Under the pieces are notes generated by a model, which was not told where the DNA came from, ran no database searches, and worked only from the letters and a program-made list of their open reading frames with translations. Position numbers and translations under genes: made by a program. A stretch of DNA of 64,000 nucleotides from assembly GCF_039536765.1 (NCBI RefSeq), contig NZ_BAAAZF010000001.1:1302001-1366000 (forward strand), in the 5' to 3' direction. This stretch comes from Parerythrobacter jejuensis (lineage in GTDB: Bacteria > Pseudomonadota > Alphaproteobacteria > Sphingomonadales > Sphingomonadaceae). This document shows, in pieces, positions 25,859 to 35,830 of this stretch. Numbering within the stretch: position 1 is the stretch's first letter; every line of letters starts with the position of its first letter.

Positions 25859-26590
25859 CTATTTCGTCAATTCATCCAAGATCTTGGCAAGCCATTCGCG
25901 CGGCCCCTTGCGGCGCCCGATATTGGCGACAAATTCTTGCCCCCGGGCCACACTGCGCAGCCGCCCGTCGCGTAACCAGCGATCCTCCCGATCATGATAG
26001 GACAGCCCGCCGCGCTTGAGCCAGTCCGGGCGGTTCCACAGCGAGGGCGGCCCCTCCGGCACTGTCAGCCGTAGCATCGGACTGGCAGACGACGCCGTCC
26101 GGCCTTCGCCAGCATAGATGACATCATTCTTCGCATGCATGCCCAGCGCATGGGGATGCCCCAAAGCGGCCAGTTCGTGTTTCCGCCCCTCAGGGCACGT
26201 GGCGAGATCGATGATCTCTTCAATGCGTTGGTATCCGAACAGCCGATGATGGGGATCCCGGCCGGCCTGGTCGCGAAACAGGCCGAAGAAGAGGAAGATG
26301 TCTCCCTTCCCCACGCCCTGGTTACGCAGATGAGTCTGCGCGGCGCTACATTGCCCGAACAGGCAGGTGTCGTCAGCACCAAACATGGGATCATGGTGGC
26401 AGTAGTCGCTCGAACGGATTTTACCCCTGCTCGCCTCCTCTGCAAGGTCCCCTAGCCCCAGGTCGGCATAGGTTGTCTGTGACCATCCACCGCTCGGGAT
26501 AGGCAAGCTGACGGGCCTGCCATTGACTATCGGCGATGCGCCCCCACCTGCGGCGCTGTCGAACCCCTTGCGGCTGAAAATGATGCGCAT
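25859..26590 (-). CDS. Nmad3-type (nucleotide modification associated domain 3) protein
   Basis: A 243-residue protein that I recognise as Nmad3-like: the start MRIIFSRKGFDSAAGGG, SPIVNGRPVSLPIP, CHHDPMFG, FGQCSAAQTHLRNQGVGKGDIFLFFGLFR, HHRLFGYQRIEEI. The family is predicted, from gene neighbourhoods, to take part in nucleic acid or nucleotide modification; no activity is established. ATG 26590 matches the family N-terminus; the frame opens further upstream. There is no methylase, nuclease or phage gene beside it, which is unusual for the family. It converges on mmsB and diverges from the nucleotidyltransferase gene. Family call moderately sure, function open. Confidence 0.72.
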   Translation of the reverse strand: MRIIFSRKGFDSAAGGGASPIVNGRPVSLPIPSGGWSQTTYADLGLGDLAEEASRGKIRSSDYCHHDPMFGADDTCLFGQCSAAQTHLRNQGVGKGDIFLFFGLFRDQAGRDPHHRLFGYQRIEEIIDLATCPEGRKHELAALGHPHALGMHAKNDVIYAGEGRTASSASPMLRLTVPEGPPSLWNRPDWLKRGGLSYHDREDRWLRDGRLRSVARGQEFVANIGRRKGPREWLAKILDELTK

Positions 26591-26664
26591 GTGCGACGCA
26601 TCGTGGCTTGGGCAAAAGATTGCAAGCCTTGCCAAACCTGCCCCAAAGTCTAGGACCCGCCGCC

Positions 26665-27465
26665 ATGGATACCAAGGTTACTGCCCTCGTTCTTGCCGGT
26701 CGTCGCTCCGGTGTTCTCGATCCGCTCGCAGCCCGGGCCGGCGTCAACCAGAAGGCCGTGGTACCGATCAATGGCAAACCCTTGATCGAACACACGCTTT
26801 CTGCCGTCGCCGCCTGTGACCGGATCGGAGCCATCAGGGTGGTCGCTCATGAATCTGCCGAGATCGAGGCCATTCCTCTGGTCGCCAGCCTCAAAGCGGA
26901 AGGGCGCCTGACCTTTACCGAAGCCAAATTCAACCTTGTCGATAGCGTGGCGAGTGGAACCGAAGGCGCGGATTTCCCCGTGTTAATCACCACCGCAGAC
27001 AACACGCTGGTCACGCCCGAAGGCTATGCCGAGTTCATTGACAAGGCGCTGGCCGTCAAGGCCGACGCCGCAGCGGCCCTCGCCCGCAAGGAAGATGTGC
27101 AGGCCGCCGATCCGCGCGGCCAGGCGAAGTTTTACGAATTCAAGGATGGCGGTTTTTCCAACTGCAACATGTACTGGATCGGCAATGCGGGCGCGCTCGA
27201 TGCAGCCGAAATCTTCCGCAATGGCGGGCAGTTTGTGAAATTCCCCAGCCGCATCGCCAAGGCATTCGGCCTGATCAATCTGGCCCGGTTCTATTTCGGG
27301 ATTGGTGACCGCGACGCGATTTTCGCAAAGGTATCGAAGCGGTTTGGCTATTCGATCCATGGCATCACCATGTCCAACGGCGAATATGCCATCGATGTCG
27401 ATAATGAACGGACGTATGAAGTGTCCGAAAAACTGCTCGCCAAGCGCGACGCAGCTTCGCTCTAA
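26665..27465 (+). CDS. MobA-like NTP transferase domain protein
   Basis: A 266-residue nucleotidyltransferase with a GT-A-like fold. The start TALVLAGRRSG is the nucleotide-binding loop (LAGxxxG), followed by NQKAVVPINGKPLIEHTL, where Lys would contact the phosphates, and LITTADNTLV as the metal-binding strand. It probably makes a nucleotide-activated sugar or transfers a nucleotidyl group. ATG 26665 is the best start. The flippase gene follows 12 bases on, so the pair likely serves a surface or membrane polysaccharide. Precise substrate unknown. Confidence 0.8.
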   Translation: MDTKVTALVLAGRRSGVLDPLAARAGVNQKAVVPINGKPLIEHTLSAVAACDRIGAIRVVAHESAEIEAIPLVASLKAEGRLTFTEAKFNLVDSVASGTEGADFPVLITTADNTLVTPEGYAEFIDKALAVKADAAAALARKEDVQAADPRGQAKFYEFKDGGFSNCNMYWIGNAGALDAAEIFRNGGQFVKFPSRIAKAFGLINLARFYFGIGDRDAIFAKVSKRFGYSIHGITMSNGEYAIDVDNERTYEVSEKLLAKRDAASL

Positions 27466-27477
27466 GAACGCGCTGCC

Positions 27478-28758
27478 ATGCGGCGGATTTTCCGGAATAT
27501 GGGCTGGTTGCTCGGTGGACGGGGCTTCAACGCTGTCCTGAGCCTGGTCTATCTGGCGCTCGCCACCCGGACGCTGGGCCTCGACGGGTTCGGCTATTTC
27601 GCCATTATCGTTGCCCTGGGGCAGACCGTGACCGGTCTGGTCAATTTCCAGACCTGGCAATTCGTGGTCCGCTGGGGCGCAGGTGAAGACGGCGCCGCAC
27701 GGGCTGCAGGATTTGCCGTGGGCCTCGATATCATTTCGGCAATTGTCGGTACGCTCATTTCGGCAATCCTGGTGGCAACCGCACAGCTGTGGCTGCCACT
27801 GCCGGACGAATTGCTGTGGGTCGCCTTTGGCTACTGCATCGTCTCGCTGCTTTCGATCCGGTCGACGCCAACAGGTTTGCTGCGACTGCGGTTCGAATAT
27901 GCCCGGGCGACAGCGGCTGAAGCCGTGCAACCCGCTATCCGCGCAATCGGCGCAGGCCTGGCCGTGGTGTTCATGCCCACAGTCGCAGGCTTTATCCTCG
28001 CCTGGGCCGCGGCTGAGGTCGCAGTCGCTGCAGCGCTGTGGTTTGCTGCGCTTCAAAAGGAAAGGCTCGACCTGCGTGAAGTGAGCCTGACAGCGATCCC
28101 CCGGGCCCATCCAGGCGCATGGCGTTTCGTCTTGTCGACCAATGCGCTTGGCAGCCTGCAAGTTGCAGGCAAGCAAGTGATGATCCTGCTGGTCGGGGCT
28201 GTCGGCGGCGAAGCATTTGCCGGTGGCTTCCGCGTCGCCAGCCAATTGGGGCAGGCGCTGGTGCAGCTCGCCCAGACAGTGTCCAAGGCAATCTTCCCCG
28301 AGCTTGTCCATGCCAAGGAACGCGCCGCCGATATCGCCCGGCGCATGGCCAATATGGCGCTGGTGGGCGGTGCCTTGGCCGTGCTGGTGGCGCTATTCGC
28401 AGGGCGCGAGGCGCTGGTGCTGATTGCCGGGCAGGAATTCCGCGTCGTCTATTGGGCGATGGTCATTCTTGCCATCGGCGGCGCAGTAGAGCTGGTCGGG
28501 GCGAGCCTGGAATCGCTGCTCGTCAGTGCCGGGCGCGCGGGCACCGCCTTTCTGGTGCGCGCCGTGCCAATGGCGATTGCATTCGCCTGTCTCGATGTCG
28601 CGATGGGCTGGCAAGGCCTGAAGGGCGCGGCCTTGTGCATGCTGGGCGCGAGCTCGCTCGCCGTGATCGGCTATTGGGTCGCGATCCTCAGCCAACAAGG
28701 CATCCGCATCGAACTCGACAATGAAGAAGAGGAAGCGGAGAAACGGCCCGCCGAATAG
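27478..28758 (+). CDS. Polysaccharide/O-antigen flippase-like membrane protein (MATE/MVF fold)
   Basis: A 426-residue integral membrane protein with about 12 helices. The opening LLGGRGFNAVLSLVYLALATRTLGLDGFGYFAIIVALGQTV is typical of Wzx-like lipopolysaccharide biosynthesis proteins that flip lipid-linked oligosaccharides. The C-terminal tail is acidic (DNEEEEAEKRP). It follows the nucleotidyltransferase by 12 bases and converges on gcvPB, with a GC hairpin over its stop codon. Which glycan it moves is unknown. Confidence 0.85.
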   Translation: MRRIFRNMGWLLGGRGFNAVLSLVYLALATRTLGLDGFGYFAIIVALGQTVTGLVNFQTWQFVVRWGAGEDGAARAAGFAVGLDIISAIVGTLISAILVATAQLWLPLPDELLWVAFGYCIVSLLSIRSTPTGLLRLRFEYARATAAEAVQPAIRAIGAGLAVVFMPTVAGFILAWAAAEVAVAAALWFAALQKERLDLREVSLTAIPRAHPGAWRFVLSTNALGSLQVAGKQVMILLVGAVGGEAFAGGFRVASQLGQALVQLAQTVSKAIFPELVHAKERAADIARRMANMALVGGALAVLVALFAGREALVLIAGQEFRVVYWAMVILAIGGAVELVGASLESLLVSAGRAGTAFLVRAVPMAIAFACLDVAMGWQGLKGAALCMLGASSLAVIGYWVAILSQQGIRIELDNEEEEAEKRPAE

Positions 28759-28765
28759 CGGGCCG
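28744..28765. terminator. GC hairpin between flippase and gcvPB
   Basis: CGGCCCGC (28744-28751) pairs perfectly with GCGGGCCG (28758-28765) around a six-base loop that contains the flippase stop. It lies between convergent genes. No T tract follows on either strand, so intrinsic termination is doubtful. Confidence 0.35.
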
Positions 28766-28774
28766 CTCTCGGCT

Positions 28775-30346
28775 CTAGTCCCTGTCCGGCTCCGTCCACG
28801 CCAATACCGGCTTGCGCGCGGCCAAAGTCTCGTCAAGGCGGCGGCGCGGCGCGTAATAGGGCGCCTGTTTCAGCCCTTCATCACCCGCCTTGGCGCGCTC
28901 GGCCACCGACCGGAAGGCAGTGATGAACTGATCCAGCGCGGCCTTGCTCTCGGTCTCGGTTGGTTCGACCAGCATCGCTCCGTGCACGACCAACGGGAAA
29001 TAGACCGTCATCGGGTGATAGCCTTCGTCAATCAGTCCCTTGGCCAGGTCGAGCGTTGAAAGACCGTTTTCGAATCCGGCATCCCCGAACAGTGCCTCGT
29101 GCATGCAGGGCCCGCTATCGGCATAGGGCGCATGCAGCAGGTCTTCGAGGCTCCGCAGCACGTAATTGGCATTGAGAACCGCATCTTCCGATACCTGTTT
29201 GAGCCCATCTGCCCCGTGGCTGAGCATATAGGTGAGCGCGCGGGTGAACATGCCCATCTGGCCGTGAAACGCTGTCATCCGGCCAAAGCTTGGCCCGCGA
29301 TGTTCGCGGCTTTCTTCCTCGACCAGATAGTAGGTGCCATCATCCTCTTGTTTGACGAAGGGGAGCGGCGCGAACGGGGCCAGCGCATCGGAAAAGACCA
29401 CCGGGCCACTGCCCGGGCCACCGCCTCCATGCGGGGTGGAGAAGGTCTTGTGCAAGTTGATATGCATGGCATCGACGCCCAGATCACCCGGGCGCACCCG
29501 GCCGACAATCGCGTTGAAATTGGCCCCGTCGCAATAGACGAAGCCACCGGCCTCATGCACCGCATCGGCGATCTTCTTGAAGTCACGTTCAAACAGGCCG
29601 CATGTGTTGGGATTGGTGATCATCACCGCCGCAATGTCAGGGCCCAGACGCGCCTTGAGCGCTTCGAAATCCACCCGCCCCTCGTCGGTCGCCGGGATGT
29701 CTTCCACTTCGTAGCCGGCAAAGGCGGCGGTGGCCGGATTGGTCCCATGCGCGCTTTCCGGGCACAGCACGACCTTGCGCGCATCGCCGCGCGCTTCCAA
29801 CGCGGCACGAATGGCCAGGATGCCGCACAGTTCCCCATGCGCGCCGGCCTTGGGGCTCATCGCGACACCGGGCATCCCGGTGAGCGTCTTGAGCCATTCG
29901 CCCAATTCGTGGATCACCTGCAATGCGCCTTGCGCCGTGCTTTGCGGAGCCATCGGGTGCAGGTCAGCAAAGCCGGGCATCCGCGCGACCTTCTCGTTCA
30001 GCCGCGGGTTGTGCTTCATCGTGCAGCTGCCGAGCGGGAACAGGCCCAGATCGATGCCGTAGTTCTGGCGGCTGAGGCGGGTGTAATGGCGCACGGCCTC
30101 CGGCTCATGCAGCCCCTTCAGGCCGATACTGGTGTCACGGTCAAACCCGCCGAGACGGTTGGCCGCGTCGGCCGCAGGCTCGGGCAAGTCGACCCCGGTC
30201 TCGTCCGCATGGCCAATCTCGAACAAGAGCGGTTCTTCCAGCATCAGGGCGCGATTGCCGGTGGTGGTGGCCGGGCCGTTGTGCAGACCGTCTTCGCTGG
30301 TTGCCGCCATTTCGGGTTTCCAGCCGGATTTGTTCGGAGCGTTCAT
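28775..30346 (-). CDS. gcvPB: Glycine dehydrogenase (decarboxylating) subunit 2
   Basis: A 523-residue second half of the split P protein of the glycine cleavage system. The pyridoxal phosphate site is [18 protein letters not shown], with the Lys of LHKTF as the Schiff base residue. [25 protein letters not shown] and NPNTCGLFE are also typical. With GcvPA it decarboxylates glycine and passes the aminomethyl group to lipoyl-GcvH. Start and the gcvPA stop overlap (ATGA). Last gene of the riboswitch-controlled operon. A split P protein is normal for this lineage. Confidence 0.95.
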   Translation of the reverse strand: MNAPNKSGWKPEMAATSEDGLHNGPATTTGNRALMLEEPLLFEIGHADETGVDLPEPAADAANRLGGFDRDTSIGLKGLHEPEAVRHYTRLSRQNYGIDLGLFPLGSCTMKHNPRLNEKVARMPGFADLHPMAPQSTAQGALQVIHELGEWLKTLTGMPGVAMSPKAGAHGELCGILAIRAALEARGDARKVVLCPESAHGTNPATAAFAGYEVEDIPATDEGRVDFEALKARLGPDIAAVMITNPNTCGLFERDFKKIADAVHEAGGFVYCDGANFNAIVGRVRPGDLGVDAMHINLHKTFSTPHGGGGPGSGPVVFSDALAPFAPLPFVKQEDDGTYYLVEEESREHRGPSFGRMTAFHGQMGMFTRALTYMLSHGADGLKQVSEDAVLNANYVLRSLEDLLHAPYADSGPCMHEALFGDAGFENGLSTLDLAKGLIDEGYHPMTVYFPLVVHGAMLVEPTETESKAALDQFITAFRSVAERAKAGDEGLKQAPYYAPRRRLDETLAARKPVLAWTEPDRD

Positions 30347-31704
30347 GACAGCGCCTCCTCTAGGGCAGCGCCGAGGGCTTCGATATCCTCTTCACTAGTT
30401 GTCTCTGTGGTAGCCACAACCAATGCGTCAGACAGGCTATCGACATCGGGATAGAGACGGCCAAGCGAAACGCCTGCGAGCACGCCCTTGGCTGCCAGAT
30501 CGCGCACCACCTGCCGCGCATCCTGGCCCAGCGTCACAGCGAATTCATTAAAGAAGTTGTCGTTGAGTACTGTGACGCCCGGCACTTGGGCCAACCGGTC
30601 AGCGGTCAGACACGCAAGCCGATGGTTCTCTGCCGCCAATTGCCGCAGGCCCTTTTCGCCCAGCAGCGACATATGGACGCTGAAGGCCAAGGCGCACAGG
30701 CCGCTATTGGTGCAGATGTTCGACGTCGCCTTTTCGCGCCGGATATGCTGCTCGCGCGTCGACAGCGTCAGCACAAAGCCGCGCTTCCCCTCCGCATCGA
30801 CGGTTTCACCGCACAACCTGCCCGGCATCTGGCGCACCAGTTTCTTGTCGCGGACCGCGAACAGGCCCAGATAGGGCCCGCCAAATTGCAGGCCGACACC
30901 GATGGACTGGCCTTCACCCACGACAATATCCGCGCCCAGCTCACCCGGTGACTTGATCGCACCCAAGGCCACCGGTTCGGTGTTCACGGCGATCAGCAAG
31001 GCGCCCTTGGCATGGGCTGCCTCGGCGATTTCAGCCAGATCCGGGATGCGCCCTAGAATGTCGGGATATTGCACCACTACGCAGCTCGTTTCGTCATCGA
31101 TCCGCGCAATCAGGCCGGAATTGTCCGGCTGCGGCTGGATCGACGGCTGCGCATCGGCAATCTCGTAGCCGATGAATTTGGCCATGGTCTTGGCGACTTC
31201 GGTGTAATGCGGATGCAGCGCGCCCGAGAGGACCGCCTTGTTCCGCTTCTTGACCCGCCCCGCCATCAGGATTGCTTCCCAACACGCGGTGGAGCCATCA
31301 TACATCGACGCATTGGCGACCTCGCAGCCATAGAGCCGCGCTACTTGCGTCTGGAATTCAAACAGCATCTGCAGCGTGCCCTGCGCAATTTCGGGCTGGT
31401 AGGGCGTATAGGCGGTCAGGAATTCACCGCGCTGGATGATGTGATCAACCGACGCCGGCACATGGTGGCGATAGGCCCCAGCCCCCAGGAAAAACGGCGC
31501 ATCTGCTGCGGCCAGGTTTTTCTTCGACCGGCGGCGCATATGCGCCTCCACCGCCATCTCGCTGGCATGCATCGGCAAGCCGTGGATGGGGCCGTCCAGC
31601 CGCGCCTCTTGCGGCACATCGACGAAAAGATCATCGATCGAGGACGCACCGATTTTGGCCAGCATGTCGCCGCGATCGGTATCGGTCAGGGGTAGGTAAC
31701 GCAT
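30343..31704 (-). CDS. gcvPA: Glycine dehydrogenase (decarboxylating) subunit 1
   Basis: A 453-residue first half of the split P protein. [20 protein letters not shown] at the start, [39 protein letters not shown], and [10 protein letters not shown] are hallmark sequences. It pairs with GcvPB to make the active decarboxylase. Expected to be cytoplasmic and induced by glycine through the riboswitch upstream of gcvT. It lies 47 bases downstream of gcvH, the largest gap in the operon. Confidence 0.95.
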   Translation of the reverse strand: MRYLPLTDTDRGDMLAKIGASSIDDLFVDVPQEARLDGPIHGLPMHASEMAVEAHMRRRSKKNLAAADAPFFLGAGAYRHHVPASVDHIIQRGEFLTAYTPYQPEIAQGTLQMLFEFQTQVARLYGCEVANASMYDGSTACWEAILMAGRVKKRNKAVLSGALHPHYTEVAKTMAKFIGYEIADAQPSIQPQPDNSGLIARIDDETSCVVVQYPDILGRIPDLAEIAEAAHAKGALLIAVNTEPVALGAIKSPGELGADIVVGEGQSIGVGLQFGGPYLGLFAVRDKKLVRQMPGRLCGETVDAEGKRGFVLTLSTREQHIRREKATSNICTNSGLCALAFSVHMSLLGEKGLRQLAAENHRLACLTADRLAQVPGVTVLNDNFFNEFAVTLGQDARQVVRDLAAKGVLAGVSLGRLYPDVDSLSDALVVATTETTSEEDIEALGAALEEALS

Positions 31705-31751
31705 TGCAGTCTCTTTCCATGCCTCCCGTATGTCGTGGAGGTCAGACGGTG

Positions 31752-32123
31752 TTAAAGCTCGTCGCAGAACGCCTTGTAGGCTTTGGCGTCCATCAGCCCT
31801 TCAAGTTCGGTCTTGTCGCCGACTGTCATGCGGAAGAACCAGCCTTCTTCTTCGGGCGAGGTGTTCACTAGCGCGGGATCTTCTTCCAGAGCCGCATTGG
31901 CTTCCATTACTTCGCCGGTAATCGGGGCGTAGACATCGCTGGCCGCCTTCACACTTTCGACCACGGCTGCTTCGCCACCCTTGTCCACGTTGGAGCCCAC
32001 TTCGGGCAGTTCGACAAAGACGATATCGCCCAGCTGTTCCTGAGCGTAATCGGTGATCCCGACAGTGGCGAGATCACCTTCCAGGTCGATCCATTCATGT
32101 TCATCGGTAAAGTAACGGGCCAT
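31752..32123 (-). CDS. gcvH: Glycine cleavage system H protein
   Basis: A 123-residue lipoyl carrier protein. The lipoylated residue is Lys59 in [26 protein letters not shown] and [23 protein letters not shown] are characteristic. It shuttles the aminomethyl and reduced lipoyl group among the P, T and L proteins. It begins five bases after gcvT. The L protein (dihydrolipoyl dehydrogenase) is not in the window and is presumably shared with other complexes. Confidence 0.96.
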   Translation of the reverse strand: MARYFTDEHEWIDLEGDLATVGITDYAQEQLGDIVFVELPEVGSNVDKGGEAAVVESVKAASDVYAPITGEVMEANAALEEDPALVNTSPEEEGWFFRMTVGDKTELEGLMDAKAYKAFCDEL

Positions 32124-32128
32124 GCTCT

Positions 32129-33247
32129 CTATTTCCCTCGATAGTAGCGGTGGGGTACGAACGGCATCGGCACGACAGTGGCCGGCAGACGCTTCTTGCG
32201 AACTTCAATTTCCATGGTGGTGCCTTCGGCGGCATGTTCCACGGCGACATAGGCCATGGCAATCGGATAGCCGAGCGTGGGGGAAAATCCGCCGCTGGTC
32301 AGGCGCCCGATCTCGGTATCGCCAGCAAAGACGAGCGCGCCTTCGCGGGCTGGCATGCGGCCTTCGATCTTGAGCCCGACCCGACGGATCGTGCCGCCAT
32401 CAGCGAGCCGCGCTGCAACCGCGCCATGGCCCATATAGCCGCCGAGCTCGCGGCGTTTCTTAGTAAGCGCAAAACTCAAGTCGGCACTGACAGGATCGAT
32501 ATTCTGGTCGAGATCGTGGCCATAAAGCGGAAGCCCGGCTTCCAGCCGCAGGCTGTCACGTGCGCCAAGCCCGGCTGGCTTCACCCTGTCATCGGCGACC
32601 AGCGCATCGGCGAGCTTTTCGACCTGCGCCGCGTGAACTGAAATCTCGAAGCCATCTTCGCCTGTGTAGCCCGCGCGACTGACCCACAATGGAACGCCGT
32701 CCCAGTCGAAAAAGGCGGCATTCATAAAGGTCAGTTCGCCGGTGCCGGGGACCAACGCTTCCAGCACTTCACCCGCCTTCGGCCCCTGCAATGCCAACAA
32801 GGCCTGATCATCATAGTGGTTCAATGTGATCGCATCGGGCAAATGCTCGCGCAAATGGGCAATATCGTCCCACTTGCAGGCACCATTGACGACCAGCGCG
32901 ATATGCGGGCCGGCATTGGTGACCATCAAATCATCAATGATCCCGCCGGCTTCGGTCAGCAGCAGTGAATAACGCATCTTGCCCGGCTTAAGGCTCTCGA
33001 TCGCGCCAGGCAGCAGCTTTTCCAGCTCATGCGCGGCCCCATCACCGCTGACGGAAAGCTGGCCCATATGGCTGACATCGAACAGGCTGGCAGAGGTTCG
33101 CGTCCACTCGTGCTCGGCCACGATCCCTTCATACTGGATCGGCATTTCATAGCCCGCAAACGGGACCATCCGCCCGCCCTGCGTACGATGCCAGGCATCC
33201 AGGGGCAGCGTGCCCAGTTCGTCTACTTCGGGTGTTTCTTCGCTCAT
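32129..33247 (-). CDS. gcvT: Aminomethyltransferase (T protein)
   Basis: A 372-residue folate-dependent T protein, which releases ammonia and forms 5,10-methylenetetrahydrofolate. Seen: [38 protein letters not shown], and the C-terminal barrel with [12 protein letters not shown]. The open frame extends to 33337, but that extension is inside the glycine riboswitch, so ATG 33247, nearest to an AGG, is preferred (ATG 33256 also possible). First gene of the operon. The one-carbon units it makes feed MetF and the methionine synthase genes 6 kb away. Confidence 0.94.
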   Translation of the reverse strand: MSEETPEVDELGTLPLDAWHRTQGGRMVPFAGYEMPIQYEGIVAEHEWTRTSASLFDVSHMGQLSVSGDGAAHELEKLLPGAIESLKPGKMRYSLLLTEAGGIIDDLMVTNAGPHIALVVNGACKWDDIAHLREHLPDAITLNHYDDQALLALQGPKAGEVLEALVPGTGELTFMNAAFFDWDGVPLWVSRAGYTGEDGFEISVHAAQVEKLADALVADDRVKPAGLGARDSLRLEAGLPLYGHDLDQNIDPVSADLSFALTKKRRELGGYMGHGAVAARLADGGTIRRVGLKIEGRMPAREGALVFAGDTEIGRLTSGGFSPTLGYPIAMAYVAVEHAAEGTTMEIEVRKKRLPATVVPMPFVPHRYYRGK

Positions 33248-33299
33248 ACCGTCCATCCTGACAGGCGTGCAGCGCTTCGCCACGAAGCTCTGTCCACAC

Positions 33300-33492
33300 G
33301 CCCCCTCTGTCAGGAAACCTGAGAGCTTGGCCTGCAAATGGGCAGGCTTACCCCTTCGGTGGCGCCGGGCTGCCCCAAGCGCGCTTTCCAGAGTGTCAGC
33401 CAGGCAAGCGGTCCGGTGGCCTGAGAGTTTCCGGGGCGGTTGCTCCTTCGGCGCCGCAGGCCCGATGACCCGCGATCTCTCCCGCTTGTCCG
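33300..33492 (-). ncRNA. Tandem glycine riboswitch (two aptamers) upstream of gcvT
   Basis: On the minus strand two consecutive glycine aptamers are recognisable. The first, about 33492-33402, has GCGGGAGAGA, then GCCGAAGGAGCAACCGCC, then AAACTCTCAGGCC. The second, about 33401-33303, has GGAAAGCGC, CACCGAAGGGGTAAGCC, then AGCTCTCAGGTTTCC. The paired CGAAGGRG and CTCTCAGG blocks are diagnostic. In other bacteria glycine binding turns on gcvT operons. Boundaries are approximate. TTGACC at 33555-33550 is a candidate -35 upstream, with a poor -10. Confidence 0.93.
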
Positions 33493-33609
33493 CCCGGCAG
33501 AATCACTCCTGCCGAAAGACATTCTCCGAATGCGCGAAACAGTTTGTGGGGTCAATCACGACTAAGGTCTTGGGTGGTGAAGAATTCGGTCACATGCGGT
33601 TTTGCGCAA

Positions 33610-34728
33610 CTAATTGGCCAGCGCCGCCACGATCAGGGGCTGCAATTGCTGCTCCAGTTCCACTGCCACCCGTGCAGTATTCCGCTCTCCGCGGCGCGCG
33701 ATCAGGCCCCAATAGCCATTCTCCAAATCGATCCACGGGGTCCATCCGAAGGAGCCGGGACTGGAATAGATGCGATCATCTGCGCAATCGGCATCGAAAC
33801 TGGGATTGTCGCACTCAACAAAAGCACCCAGTGCATAGTGCCAATCGCCAAATTCCGATGCGCCTTGCGGGCGAAATTCAATTGCCACGGAATTGGTCCG
33901 GTCAGCCAAAAGGGTCGCGCGGTCGGCCACGATTTCATCGGCGAGCAGTTTGGTAAGAAACAGCGCGTAGTCTTCAGCAGTGGAGGCCGCACCGCCAGAG
34001 GCGAGCGGATTGGTCAGGCTGGGCGAGACGAACCGTGACGCATTGCTGAGCCCGAGCGGAATGGAAATTTGCTCCACGAAGATATCGCCATAGGCCTTGC
34101 CCGTCGCCACTTCTGCCATCGCCGCTGCAATTTGCATATGCTCGGGTCCGTAAGAATAGGTGTCCCCTGGCACAGCATCCAGCCCATCGTCATAAATCGA
34201 ACGCACGCAGTTTTGCAGCGCCGATGCTCCGGTATTCACGCAGCCCAGACTGCCGGGGCGGGCATTGAACCCGCTGGTGAAAGACAACAATTGTTCGAGG
34301 GTAACCCTGGAACGATCATCCATCGCATCGCTGGTCCAGTATGTCAGATAGGTCTGGGGATTATCGGCCAAAGATAGAAGGCCCTGATCCACCAGACGCA
34401 TGATCGTTGTCGCTGTCAGCCATTTGCTGGCAGACGCAATGGCGCGCTGCTGATCGAGCTGGAATACGCCCTTGGTGTAGGTGAAGATTGTCCCACTCCC
34501 GTCTCCGACCAGCACCGCGAAATCATTATCCTGATAGGCCTCGATCGCACCGATGACCGGCTCGAAACGCACGCTGGTGGTGGGCGTTGGTGTGGGCGTG
34601 GGCGTCGGGGACGGATTGGGGGTCGGCCCCTGAACAGGTGGAGGTGCCGGAGAATCATCGCCGCCGCAACCGCTCGCAATCAGTGCGATCGGGGCGAGCA
34701 CCGTGGGAAAGATCGCTTGAAATCTCAT
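33610..34728 (-). CDS. Serine hydrolase lipoprotein (beta-lactamase/DD-peptidase fold)
   Basis: A 372-residue exported lipoprotein. The signal ends in LIASGC (lipobox Cys at about residue 20), followed by a Pro/Thr-rich tether of repeated TP units. The penicillin-binding fold then shows ASASKWL, the SxxK active-site motif, and YSYGPEHM as the YxN-like motif. WYGLIARRG-like text near the end, here GYWGLIARRG, stands where KTG would be. It may be an esterase or D-amino peptidase. ATG 34728 gives a clean signal. It stands alone between the riboswitch region and the PhyH gene. Substrate unknown. Confidence 0.82.
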   Translation of the reverse strand: MRFQAIFPTVLAPIALIASGCGGDDSPAPPPVQGPTPNPSPTPTPTPTPTTSVRFEPVIGAIEAYQDNDFAVLVGDGSGTIFTYTKGVFQLDQQRAIASASKWLTATTIMRLVDQGLLSLADNPQTYLTYWTSDAMDDRSRVTLEQLLSFTSGFNARPGSLGCVNTGASALQNCVRSIYDDGLDAVPGDTYSYGPEHMQIAAAMAEVATGKAYGDIFVEQISIPLGLSNASRFVSPSLTNPLASGGAASTAEDYALFLTKLLADEIVADRATLLADRTNSVAIEFRPQGASEFGDWHYALGAFVECDNPSFDADCADDRIYSSPGSFGWTPWIDLENGYWGLIARRGERNTARVAVELEQQLQPLIVAALAN

Positions 34729-34837
34729 AGTGAAGACAAGGCGTAACCCCCGATTGCCGGCGCGCACAGTATCGGAGTGTCACAAATTGTCGCAGCCGCT
34801 GGGCTTCGGAATCTGTCCTCCGGCAGGTGCGGAAAAC

Positions 34838-35830
34838 CTACCGCCAGTCTTTCTGCACATGCAGGCTCGGTGAATAGTAATTGAGGTATTGGACCAACCG
34901 CGGCTGTGCGGACCTGTTGGGGCTCGCACCGTGCGGCAAATCCTGCCGCCAGATCACCATATCCCCGGCCTGGCCCGGCACGGTGCGGGCCTGATCAGAC
35001 CAGTCCGCGGCGCGCGGATCGGTATTTGCTGGATCGTCCAGCCATGTTTCGATGCGCTTGTGAAACCCCGGCACACATTGGAAGGCCCCCTGATCATGCG
35101 CTGTATCGGTCAGATAAAGAACCGCCTGTGTCGCAAAGGGGATTGGGGTTACAAGGCTGACATCCCAGTGCATTGGCGACCCATTGAAGGCATACCCTTC
35201 GTCTTCAGGCGGATTGAAACCGGCCTGGTCAGTCGTGACCCACAGATCGGCATCTCCCCACAATTGCGCAAAGGCCTTGTGAATCCGCCTGGACTGGCGC
35301 GCCGCATCCAGTGCGCGATGCTGGTAGAGTGGGACCATGATGCCCTGTGTGTGGGCACGATACCAGCTCGCAGGATCATCAGGAGACGCATTGATGGCTT
35401 CCCACAAAGCGGCTGACGCCTGGCCCGCTTCTTGCGCTGAAATCGCTTCCGGCAAGACCACATATCCCTCGCTATCCCAATGGGATAGCTGGGAGGTATC
35501 GAGGACATCCGGCATGGCTTCAATCTCATGCAAGAATGACTCTGCTTGGGCCGGCAGAGGGTCGCCACGAGCAATGGCATGATATCGCGCCAGCAAGACC
35601 GGGTCGGGTGTGCCCGCTATCGAGAATACCCAGTCAAGGAAGGTTGCCCTATCGGGGCGTTGGCTGCTCAGGAATTCGAACGCCTGCTTGTTGCCCAGGC
35701 CCAGCGTGTCGAGCAGCAATCGAACTTGCATTTCGCCCAAGGCAGGCCCGTTATCAACGAGCGACGCGCGAAACTCTTCCAGCAAGGCAATTTCGGGCAG
35801 TCGCCCGGGCTGCGCGTCGTGCCCTGCCAT
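34838..35830 (-). CDS. Phytanoyl-CoA dioxygenase (PhyH) family protein
   Basis: A 330-residue Fe(II)/2-oxoglutarate-type oxygenase. The iron facial triad is suggested by MHWDVSLV (His and Asp) and the distal His in LPHGASPNRS, where Arg would bind 2-oxoglutarate. It acts on a small hydrophobic or hydroxylated molecule; PhyH relatives include ectoine hydroxylase and halogenases. ATG 35830 overlaps the MetH stop (TGATG), so it is translationally coupled to the methionine operon. A first codon TTG at 35833 is less likely. Its link to methionine metabolism is unknown. Confidence 0.82.
   Translation of the reverse strand: MAGHDAQPGRLPEIALLEEFRASLVDNGPALGEMQVRLLLDTLGLGNKQAFEFLSSQRPDRATFLDWVFSIAGTPDPVLLARYHAIARGDPLPAQAESFLHEIEAMPDVLDTSQLSHWDSEGYVVLPEAISAQEAGQASAALWEAINASPDDPASWYRAHTQGIMVPLYQHRALDAARQSRRIHKAFAQLWGDADLWVTTDQAGFNPPEDEGYAFNGSPMHWDVSLVTPIPFATQAVLYLTDTAHDQGAFQCVPGFHKRIETWLDDPANTDPRAADWSDQARTVPGQAGDMVIWRQDLPHGASPNRSAQPRLVQYLNYYSPSLHVQKDWR

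Noticed and set aside
29099-30454. Plus-strand open frame (451 codons) opposite gcvPB
   Set aside because: Antisense to a clear glycine cleavage gene with no family resemblance.
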